A DNA stretch of 5,615 bases from Gemmatimonadota bacterium (GTDB lineage: Bacteria > Gemmatimonadota > Gemmatimonadetes > Gemmatimonadales > GWC2-71-9): contig QHTW01000097.1 in the NCBI GenBank assembly GCA_003220955.1, forward strand, positions 1 through 5,615. The letters are read 5' to 3'. The notes beneath the pieces were generated by a model that saw only the letters and a list, made by a program, of their open reading frames with translations, had not been told where the DNA came from and ran no database searches. Shown one piece after another: positions 1 through 5,319 of this stretch. Position 1 is the stretch's first letter; every line of letters starts with the position of its first letter. The position numbers and the translations under genes are program-made.

Positions 1-930
1 GGGCGCGATTACCGCGATTACTACCTGAACAAGGGTTGGGCGGCGCGCGCCTTCGCGCAACCGGAGCGGCAAATCTCGCTGGCCGTCGAGCTGCGACGTG
101 AGTGGCAGACGAGCGTCGCCACTCAGGATCCCTGGACGGTGTTTCGCAATTCCGACAAATGGCGCCCGAACCCGCCGATCGACGAGGGGCATTTCACCAC
201 GATCGCCACCAGCGCGGTGCTCGACGCCCGCAACGATCCCGAAGAACCGACGTCGGGGTGGCTGATCCGGGCGTCGCTCGAGAATTCCCGAAGCACCGAC
301 GTCGTGCCGAACCCGGGCGTACCCACGGCGGTGCGCGATCCGATTCCCAACCGCTATCGGTTCGACCGCGTGTTTGTCGACGTCAGGAATTACTCCCGCA
401 TCAGCCCGGGAGGCCGCGTCAACGTCCGGTTCACCGGTGGCGGGTGGATCGGCGGCGATCCGCTGCCCGTGCAGCGCCGCCTCTCGCTCGGCGGCCCCGA
501 TCCGATGCCCGGCCATCCGTTCCGCACCGCGGCCTGCAACAACGCGTTCACCGATCCCACGTTCACGGAAGCGAACGTCGCGGCGTGCGATCGCGTGATC
601 GCGCTCCAGACCGAATACCGCGGTCATGTGAAGCTCAATTGGAGCTACAACCCCTCGAAGGACGACAAGGCCGAGCGCGTGGAAGGCGGCGGACCCTCGT
701 TCTTCTGGCTCGAAGGTCTCGACGTCGTGGTCTTCGCGGATGCGGGCCAGGCGTGGCTCGTGGGGAACGGACCGGGACACGTCCCGGCCGGAAAGCTTCC
801 CGCGTTCTCGAGCTGGCTCGTCGATGCGGGATTGGGGGTGGATTGGGGTGGATTCGGGGTCTACATAGCCAAGGCGGTCACCACCGGCGAACGGCTGCAC
901 TTCACGGTCCGGCTCGATCATCGGTTCTAG
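1..930 (+). CDS. Omp85-superfamily (BamA/TamA-like) outer-membrane beta-barrel protein, C-terminal part, 5' end outside the window
   Basis: The frame is open from base 1 to the TAG at 928-930, giving the last 309 residues; the start lies left of the window. The product looks like the barrel of an Omp85-type outer-membrane protein. It has alternating amphipathic strands, a glycine-rich GGP..PGHPFR stretch (about residues 167-175) where the family's L6 loop motif would lie, a TEYRG strand after it, an FADAGQAW strand near the C-terminus, and a terminal RLDHRF with the final Phe typical of BAM substrates. Two cysteines (residues 179 and 196 of the fragment) are the only ones seen and bracket what should be an exposed loop. 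In the family, such barrels insert or translocate proteins or lipids across the outer membrane; any POTRA or other N-terminal domain would be upstream and unseen, so the exact subfamily cannot be given. The downstream secreted protein begins one base after the stop, suggesting co-transcription. Confidence 0.72.
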   Translation, partial: GRDYRDYYLNKGWAARAFAQPERQISLAVELRREWQTSVATQDPWTVFRNSDKWRPNPPIDEGHFTTIATSAVLDARNDPEEPTSGWLIRASLENSRSTDVVPNPGVPTAVRDPIPNRYRFDRVFVDVRNYSRISPGGRVNVRFTGGGWIGGDPLPVQRRLSLGGPDPMPGHPFRTAACNNAFTDPTFTEANVAACDRVIALQTEYRGHVKLNWSYNPSKDDKAERVEGGGPSFFWLEGLDVVVFADAGQAWLVGNGPGHVPAGKLPAFSSWLVDAGLGVDWGGFGVYIAKAVTTGERLHFTVRLDHRF

Positions 931-931
931 A

Positions 932-1576
932 GTGCGTCTTCTGCTGCACTCGTGGGCAGGGCTCGGGCTGATCACCCTGGCCATTGCCGCCCGGCCGCAG
1001 CTCGGAGCCGCGCAGTCTCCCACGCTTACCGTCACCCTGCAGAACAATCTGCCGCGCGTGCGCAGCACGGGGTTACTCGCCGACGGGAAGTTCGTTGGGT
1101 TGATGCGCTCGGGTTTTCCGCTCCGGCTCCACTACCGACTCGAGCTGTGGCGCGAGCGCTCCAGCTGGTTCGATCAATTCGTACGCGAAGTGACGTGGGA
1201 CGCTGTCGCCCGCAACGACCCTCTCGCCGACGACTTCGTGCTCATCCGCCAAGGCGGCGCGGTGAGCCGCTACGCCACCCCCGAGCAGCTCGCGGTGGCG
1301 CTCGAAATCCCCTACACCGTCACGCTGCGCCCGAGCTCGAGCGCGGGTGGACGGTACTACTTCGTCGCGCGGCTCGAGGTGACGACGTTGAACGATACCG
1401 ATCTGCAGGAGTTGTCGCGCTGGCTCTCGGGCGACGTAGGGCCCGCGGTATCAGGCGAGGGGAACATCGGTGCGGCGCTGGCGCGTGGAGCGCAACGCGT
1501 GCTGGTCCGGCTTGCGGGATTGCCGCGGCAGCGGCTGGAGGCCCGGAGTCCTACGTTCCGAACTGGCGGTCAATAG
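932..1576 (+). CDS. Secreted/periplasmic DUF4390-like protein of unknown function
   Basis: This 214-residue protein begins at a GTG one base after the upstream barrel gene's stop, so translation is probably coupled; no clear Shine-Dalgarno is seen. Residues 1-27 form a Sec-type signal peptide: Arg2, a hydrophobic core around residues 9-20 and a GAA|QS-like cleavage site near 27/28. The mature part is predicted to be mostly beta strand. The run GFPLRLHYRLELWRERSSWF (61-80) followed by D81, a strand to FVLIR (102-106), a TPEQL helix (116-120) and RYYFVARLEV (141-150) resembles the order of elements in DUF4390, where a GxPL strand is followed by an RxxWxD segment. That match is from memory and moderate; a novel family is the alternative. 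The family has no established function. Pairing with an outer-membrane barrel suggests a periplasmic or envelope role (inference). Its last 26 bp overlap the convergent minus-strand gene. Confidence 0.75.
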   Translation: MRLLLHSWAGLGLITLAIAARPQLGAAQSPTLTVTLQNNLPRVRSTGLLADGKFVGLMRSGFPLRLHYRLELWRERSSWFDQFVREVTWDAVARNDPLADDFVLIRQGGAVSRYATPEQLAVALEIPYTVTLRPSSSAGGRYYFVARLEVTTLNDTDLQELSRWLSGDVGPAVSGEGNIGAALARGAQRVLVRLAGLPRQRLEARSPTFRTGGQ

Positions 1577-1949
1577 CGGCGCGGATGTCCAGTAGCGACT
1601 GCCCGCGCCCCGCCATTTCGCTCGCGAGCCGCGCTTCACCGATGCAGATGTCGCAATAGGCACCGTGATTGGACTCGAAGCAGGTCAGCAACGAGCGATG
1701 CCCCGCGTGCTTCGAGCAGTCGCAATGGCAGTAAACACCGTCCAACGTTCCCGGAGCACGTCGCGCGGCGGCGTACGCCTCCAGCGCACCGGGATTCCTC
1801 GGAATCGCAAAGTCGGGAAGGATCTTGTCCGCCGTGATCCCCGGCCGCGGGGTCGGATGACCGGACCCTGTGGCCGGGCGGGTGAGAAACACCACCCCGG
1901 CGAGCGCGACCGCGGCCGCGCCCGCCACCACCCATGGGGTCTTCGGCAT
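1551..1949 (-). CDS. PCYCGC-type cysteine-motif protein, membrane anchored
   Basis: The product has 132 residues. The ATG at 1949-1947 shares one base with the upstream HNH stop (TAATG), with GAGG seven bases before it, so this start is preferred over in-frame upstream codons that would lie inside the HNH gene. Residues 7-23 form one hydrophobic segment (WVVAGAAAVALAGVVFL), acting as an uncleaved anchor or signal peptide; there is no lipobox cysteine. A Pro/Gly-rich linker follows, then a helix (about 53-65) and the hallmark YCHCDC at 73-78, then HAGHRSLLTCF (81-91) and CDIC (99-102), giving six cysteines (74, 76, 78, 90, 99, 102) plus several histidines. This order matches the PCYCGC family (known from Bacillus lipoproteins), with the leading Pro-Cys-Tyr-Cys-Gly replaced by Val-Tyr-Cys-His-Cys-Asp. 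Family function is not established; metal binding (copper or zinc) on the outer face of the inner membrane is an inference. The 3' end overlaps a convergent gene. Confidence 0.8.
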   Translation of the reverse strand: MPKTPWVVAGAAAVALAGVVFLTRPATGSGHPTPRPGITADKILPDFAIPRNPGALEAYAAARRAPGTLDGVYCHCDCSKHAGHRSLLTCFESNHGAYCDICIGEARLASEMAGRGQSLLDIRAAIDRQFGT

Positions 1950-2497
1950 TAGAGGGCCTCGAGCGTCGCCAGCACATCGGCTCCGTAGAAGAGCCGGATG
2001 TACTTCGCCTGCGTCCGCGTGAGGCGGCGCACGGCCCACGAGAGATGCACGAAGTGCGGCTCATGGGGGGCGCGGAGCGGATGCATACCGACTTCCTCGG
2101 GCAGCAGGTTCCCCTTGCGGGTGTTGCAGCTCGAGCAGGCGGTGAGGACGTTGGTCCAGGCGTTCGTGCCGCCGCGGGACAGCGGCACGAGATGATCGCG
2201 GGTCAGACACTCACGCTGCCGCAGCTCCTGCTGCGAGCGGCCACAGAACTGGCAGCGGTAGTTGTCGCGGGCAAACAGGAATGTGTTGGTGACTTGGCGA
2301 CGGAAGCGGCGAGGGACGTGGACGAAGCGAACCAGGCGGATGACGGCAGGTCGTGGGACCGCCAATCGCTCGCTGTGGACCGGCGTTCCCTCGGCTTCGA
2401 CAACCTCGGCCTTGCCGTCAATGACCAGCCGCAGCGCCCGGCGCACGGGCACCATGGTCAGCGGCTCGAACGAAGCATTGAGGGCCAGGCAGCGCAC
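1949..2497 (-). CDS. HNH endonuclease family protein
   Basis: The product has 182 residues from a GTG at 2497-2495. GAGGAG lies seven bases upstream, and the resulting N-terminus (RCLALNASFEPL) is where family members begin; a second GTG at 2500 is only four bases from the SD and less likely. The N-terminal region (2-60) is the conserved LALNASFEPL...RRALRLVIDGKAEVVE module. The nuclease domain follows: zinc-type CxxC at Cys82/Cys85, the catalytic TRDHLVPLSRGG with Asp101-His102, Asn116 in TNVLTAC, and the second pair Cys121/Cys124 followed by Asn125. All expected HNH and zinc residues are present, so it should be an active metal-dependent nuclease fold. These short stand-alone HNH proteins are widespread in bacterial chromosomes and their biological role is mostly unknown; no restriction, phage or toxin partner is next to it. 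Its stop overlaps the next gene's start. Confidence 0.9.
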   Translation of the reverse strand: MRCLALNASFEPLTMVPVRRALRLVIDGKAEVVEAEGTPVHSERLAVPRPAVIRLVRFVHVPRRFRRQVTNTFLFARDNYRCQFCGRSQQELRQRECLTRDHLVPLSRGGTNAWTNVLTACSSCNTRKGNLLPEEVGMHPLRAPHEPHFVHLSWAVRRLTRTQAKYIRLFYGADVLATLEAL

Positions 2498-2596
2498 CAC
2501 ACGTCTCCTCGAAAAAAGACCGTCTCGACTAATATACGAGGCGGCCCCATATGCTATAGCGACGGCCAACTTGCGGCAAGTGTTGCGTTTACGGCT
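2498..2596 (-). other. argH-HNH intergenic gap with possible weak promoter
   Basis: This 99-bp gap holds an AT-rich patch unlike its surroundings. On the minus strand a -10-like TATATT sits at 2536-2531, about 34 bases before the HNH start, but there is no good -35 at the right distance; TTGCCG and TAGCAT with a 17-base spacer, further upstream, is an alternative. A short palindrome, ACTTGCCGCAAGT on the minus strand (2570-2582), overlaps that alternative -35. A run of six T occurs at 2517-2512 on the minus strand, but the only hairpin before it is about four pairs with an impossible loop, so I do not call a terminator. Read-through from argH is possible alongside an internal promoter. Confidence 0.3.
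2505..2510 (-). promoter_or_regulatory. Shine-Dalgarno of the HNH gene
   Basis: On the minus strand this reads GAGGAG, the best ribosome-binding site in the window. It lies seven bases before the GTG at 2497 and four before the GTG at 2500, so it supports 2497 as the start and rules out the longer open frame reaching 2569. Confidence 0.75.
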
Positions 2597-3982
2597 CTAG
2601 TGGAAAAGCGTCCACAGTTCTTCGACCTGTTCTTCGACTGATTTGCGGGATGCTCCACCGGGGGTCGCGCGGCTCTCCACGCTGTCCTCCCAGCTGCCGA
2701 GCTGGGCCAACGCGGGGCCCAATGCCGGATGGATTGCACTCGCGGTCTGCGCGGGCACCTGATCGAGCGGCACGCCCGCCTGTTCCGCAGCGCGGACCAA
2801 TCTGCCGATCAAACCGTGGCTCTCCCGGAAGGGCACGCCGGCCTGGACGAGGAGATCCGCGAGATCAGTGGCTCGCATCGCAGGATCGAGTGCGGCGGCC
2901 ATGCGATCAGCATTGACGGTGAGCGTCTCGATCGCGCCGGTCACCGCCGGCAACACCGTCGCCAGCGTGTCGCACGCGTCGAACAGCAGTGCCTTGTCCT
3001 CCTGCAGGTCCTTCTGATAGCCGGCGGGAATTCCTTTGAGCGTGGTGAGCAGGGCGACAAGATCGCCTAGCATGCGTCCCGTCTTGCCGCGCGCGAGCTC
3101 GAACACGTCGGGATTGCGTTTCTGCGGCATCAGGCTCGAGCCGGTGCTAAAGCTATCCGCGAGGGTAACGAAACCGAATTCGCCGCTGGCATAGGTGATC
3201 AGCTCCGCGCCCAGGCGCGAGAGGTGCGCGCCGGTAAGGGAGATCGCGAACAAGACGTCGGCGACGAAGTCGCGGTCGCCAGTCGCATCGAGTGCGTTCG
3301 CCGAAATCGCGCGGAAACCGAGCGCTTCTTTCAACAGGACGCGGTCGACGGGAAACCCGGAGCCGGCGAGCGCGCCGGAGCCAAGCGGCATCTCCGCCGT
3401 GCGGCGCCGGGCGTCAGCCAAGCGCTGGCGATCTCGCACGAGCGGCCAGGCGTGGGCGAGCAGCACGTACGCCCAACGCACCGGCTGCGCGCGCTGGCCG
3501 TGGGTGTATCCGGGGAGGATCGCGCCGAGGCCGTCTTTCGCCTTCGCGACGAGCGCGCGGCCGAGCGCGGCGATGGCGGCGTCCAGGTCGTCGATCGCAT
3601 GGAGCGTCCAGAGCCGGAGATCGGTCGCGACCTGGTCGTTGCGCGAGCGGCCGGTGTGCAGCTTGCCGCCGACCGCGCCGACTTCAGCATAGAGCAGCCG
3701 CTCGACGAGCGTATGGATGTCTTCATCGGGTGCACCGACGGCCGCGCCGTCCGCGAGCTTGTCGGCGACGCGATCGAGACCGCTCAGGAGCTGCGCTTCC
3801 TCAGCGGCAGTCACGACCCCTGCCTGACAGAGCGCGTGCACCCACGCCTTGCTCGCGGCGACGTCTTGCGGCCAGAGACGGTGATCGACGGGAAGGGAGC
3901 GGTTTAATGCATCGAGCGCCTCGCTCGGACCCAGCGCGAAGCGCCCACCCCACATGTGATGCGTGTCAGCTTGCCGGGACAT
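2597..3982 (-). CDS. argH: Argininosuccinate lyase
   Basis: This cytoplasmic enzyme of the fumarase/aspartase superfamily splits argininosuccinate into arginine and fumarate, the last step of arginine synthesis, and works as a homotetramer. From the ATG at 3982 it has 461 residues, the usual family length. Visible landmarks are WGGRF (11-15), the substrate loop LHTGRSRNDQVATD (108-121), GYTHGQRAQP with the conserved Thr160-His161, the mobile catalytic loop STGSSLMPQKRNPD (279-292) with the GSS catalytic serine, and the C-terminal helical domain with QKDLQEDK (323-330). The start is uncertain: ATG at 3982 overlaps argG by 17 bp, while ATG at 3955 begins directly at WGGRF, 10 bases after the argG stop; neither has a strong Shine-Dalgarno. 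The open frame further upstream lies inside argG and is a shadow. One variant is Gly162, where the motif usually has Leu (GYTHLQRAQP). Confidence 0.97.
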   Translation of the reverse strand: MSRQADTHHMWGGRFALGPSEALDALNRSLPVDHRLWPQDVAASKAWVHALCQAGVVTAAEEAQLLSGLDRVADKLADGAAVGAPDEDIHTLVERLLYAEVGAVGGKLHTGRSRNDQVATDLRLWTLHAIDDLDAAIAALGRALVAKAKDGLGAILPGYTHGQRAQPVRWAYVLLAHAWPLVRDRQRLADARRRTAEMPLGSGALAGSGFPVDRVLLKEALGFRAISANALDATGDRDFVADVLFAISLTGAHLSRLGAELITYASGEFGFVTLADSFSTGSSLMPQKRNPDVFELARGKTGRMLGDLVALLTTLKGIPAGYQKDLQEDKALLFDACDTLATVLPAVTGAIETLTVNADRMAAALDPAMRATDLADLLVQAGVPFRESHGLIGRLVRAAEQAGVPLDQVPAQTASAIHPALGPALAQLGSWEDSVESRATPGGASRKSVEEQVEELWTLFH

Positions 3983-5210
3983 CCGTACGTTCGGCCTGGA
4001 GACCCGCCGCGATCCTGCTGGCAAGCCCGTACAGCCGGATGAAGCCCTCGGCGTCCTTCTGGTTGTAGACGTTGTCCTTGCCGAATGTCGCGTACGACGG
4101 CTGGTACAGCGCGTAGGGGCTTTCACGGCCGGCGACGATCACGTTCCCCTTGAACAGCTTCAGCCGTACCGTACCGGTGACGTTCTGCTGCGTCGCGGTG
4201 ACGAGCGCGTCGAGCGCCTCGCGCTCCGGCGTCCACCAGCGGCCGTCGTAGACGAGATCAGCGTAGCGCAGCGCGAGCTCGTCTTTCAGTCTGAGTGTGC
4301 GACGATCGAGGACCATCTGCTCCAGCTCGCGATGCGCCGCATAGAGCACGGTGCCGCCCGGCGTCTCGTACACGCCGCGGGACTTCATCCCGACGAGACG
4401 ATCTTCGACGATGTCGGCGCGGCCGACGCCGTGTTCGCCTGCGACTTCGTTCAGTTGCTCCAGGAGCTCGACGGGACCAAGGGGGACGGCATCAACGCTG
4501 ACGGGATTGCCTTGCTCGAAACCGATCGTCACGACGACCGGCTCGTTCGGCGCCTCGAGCGGATTCTTCGTCATCACGAAGATGTGCTCGGGCGCTTCCT
4601 GCGACGGATCCTCCAGGATCCCGCCCTCGTGCGAGCAGTGCCACAGGTTGCGATCGGTGGAGTACGGCTTTTCAGCGGTCGCCTGCACCGGCACGCCCTT
4701 CGCGTGCACATAATTGATCAGATCTTCGCGGCTCTGGAAATTCCACTCGCGCCACGGCGCGATGACCTGCAGCTCCGGCGCGAGCGCCGCGTACGTCAGC
4801 TCGAAGCGAACCTGATCGTTGCCTTTGCCCGTGCAGCCGTGCGCCACGGCATCGGCGCCGACGCGCTGGGCGACCGCGACCTGATGCGCTGCCGTGATCG
4901 GCCGCGCCATCGACGTGCCGAGCAGATAGGTGCGGGCGTACACGGCGCCCGCGCGCAGCGTCGGGAACACGAAGTCGCGCACGAATTCTTCACGCAGGTC
5001 TTCGATGATGCAGTCGTCGGCGCCCGAGCGTTTCGCTTTCGCGATCAGACCGTCGAGCTCGCCGAGGCCCTGCCCCACATCGGCAGCGAAGCAGACAACC
5101 CGCGCCCCGTACTGCTCGCGCAGCCAGGGGACGATGGCGGAGGTGTCGAGCCCACCCGAGTAGGCGAGCACCACGAGCGGGCCGGTCTGGCCGGTGTGTT
5201 GTTTATGCAT
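3966..5210 (-). CDS. argG: Argininosuccinate synthase
   Basis: This cytoplasmic, ATP-dependent enzyme joins citrulline and aspartate to form argininosuccinate, AMP and pyrophosphate, the penultimate arginine step, and is normally a homotetramer. From the ATG at 5210 it has 414 residues (family about 400). The N-type ATP-pyrophosphatase P-loop is AYSGGLDTS (16-24). HGCTGKGNDQVRFE (124-137) carries the citrulline/aspartate-binding residues, and NLWHCSHEGGILEDP (188-202) is the second conserved block. DRLVGMKSRGVYETPGGTVL (270-289) and the C-terminal tetramerisation arm LYQPSYATFGKDNVYNQKDA (368-387) also fit. The frame continues upstream to 5306, but those 32 residues come from the heptamer repeat and the promoter, do not resemble any ArgG, and would disrupt the usual short N-terminus, so 5210 is chosen. 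There is no Shine-Dalgarno before it. It overlaps argH and is probably ArgR-regulated. Confidence 0.97.
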   Translation of the reverse strand: MHKQHTGQTGPLVVLAYSGGLDTSAIVPWLREQYGARVVCFAADVGQGLGELDGLIAKAKRSGADDCIIEDLREEFVRDFVFPTLRAGAVYARTYLLGTSMARPITAAHQVAVAQRVGADAVAHGCTGKGNDQVRFELTYAALAPELQVIAPWREWNFQSREDLINYVHAKGVPVQATAEKPYSTDRNLWHCSHEGGILEDPSQEAPEHIFVMTKNPLEAPNEPVVVTIGFEQGNPVSVDAVPLGPVELLEQLNEVAGEHGVGRADIVEDRLVGMKSRGVYETPGGTVLYAAHRELEQMVLDRRTLRLKDELALRYADLVYDGRWWTPEREALDALVTATQQNVTGTVRLKLFKGNVIVAGRESPYALYQPSYATFGKDNVYNQKDAEGFIRLYGLASRIAAGLQAERTDVPAS

Positions 5211-5215
5211 AGGTG

Positions 5216-5229
5216 TGCATAAAAATACA
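5216..5229 (-). promoter_or_regulatory. Putative ARG box (ArgR/AhrC operator) of argG
   Basis: The plus strand reads TGCATAAAAATACA, an imperfect palindrome fitting the general ARG-box pattern TGNAT-W4-ATNCA at every fixed position. Against the E. coli core TGAAT-W4-ATTCA it differs at two bases, one in each half. It lies six bases before the argG start and covers the predicted -10, a classic repressor position. Only one box is clear, whereas ArgR often binds two in tandem; no regulator gene is in the window. Confidence 0.55.
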
Positions 5230-5251
5230 GGAACCTGGCATTGGTTCGCAA
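5222..5251 (-). promoter_or_regulatory. Predicted sigma-70-type promoter of argG
   Basis: On the minus strand a -35-like TTGCGA (5251-5246) and a -10-like TATTTT (5227-5222) are separated by 18 bases. Transcription would begin near 5215, only about five bases before the argG ATG, which would explain the missing Shine-Dalgarno. The -10 is inside the ARG box. This is inferred by eye from consensus only. Confidence 0.4.
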
Positions 5252-5256
5252 GGGTG

Positions 5257-5314
5257 GGTGTCAGGTGTCTGGTGGCAAGGAGCCCCTGACACCTGACACC
5301 AGACACCAGACACC
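5257..5314. repeat. Heptamer tandem array with an inverted copy (hairpin-forming intergenic repeat)
   Basis: Four tandem heptamers CC(T/A)GACA fill 5285-5314 in the order T, T, A, A, ending in CC. Two units in the opposite orientation, TGTCAGG and TGTCTGG, lie at 5259-5272. The two parts give a perfect 13-bp inverted repeat, 5257-5269 with 5288-5300, around an 18-base loop. It sits between the oxidoreductase stop and the argG promoter. There is no T-run after the hairpin on either strand, so intrinsic termination is not supported, although it could protect the 3' end of the oxidoreductase mRNA. Similar heptamer arrays recur in intergenic DNA of environmental diderm genomes, from general familiarity. 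Confidence 0.8.
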
Positions 5315-5319
5315 TATTC

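Noticed and set aside
102..971. Long open frame on the plus strand overlapping the barrel gene
   Set aside because: Its product is arginine-rich and low in complexity, the usual +1 shadow in GC-rich DNA; the frame of 1-930 has barrel strands and a terminal Phe.
1949..2497. HNH gene as part of a homing intron, restriction system or phage
   Set aside because: argH and all neighbouring genes are intact, and no methyltransferase, integrase, terminase or intron structure is seen.
2512..2530. Possible intrinsic terminator before the HNH gene (T6 run on the minus strand)
   Set aside because: The preceding inverted repeat (AGAC/GTCT) has only a one-base loop, and the T-run directly precedes the Shine-Dalgarno, so it is more likely a translation enhancer or chance.
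2600..2615. GTGGA/TCCAC hairpin at the end of argH
   Set aside because: Five pairs inside the last codons, with no T-run after it on the minus strand; too weak for a terminator.
1934..2641. 235-codon plus-strand frame opposite the HNH gene
   Set aside because: It spans the intergenic gap and the complete HNH gene in antisense, with no family features; the HNH zinc and catalytic residues on the minus strand settle the strand.
3224..4068. Overlapping plus-strand frames opposite argH
   Set aside because: Antisense shadows rich in Arg/Ala created by GC-rich codon use; argH on the other strand is complete and conserved.
3963..5222. 419-codon plus-strand open frame opposite argG
   Set aside because: It is the antisense shadow of argG, whose motifs are unambiguous; the product has no recognisable domain and no ribosome-binding site.
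5257..5314. CRISPR array or attachment site in the repeat between the oxidoreductase and argG
   Set aside because: The unit is 7 bp, directly tandem without spacers, and includes inverted copies; no cas, integrase or tRNA is nearby.
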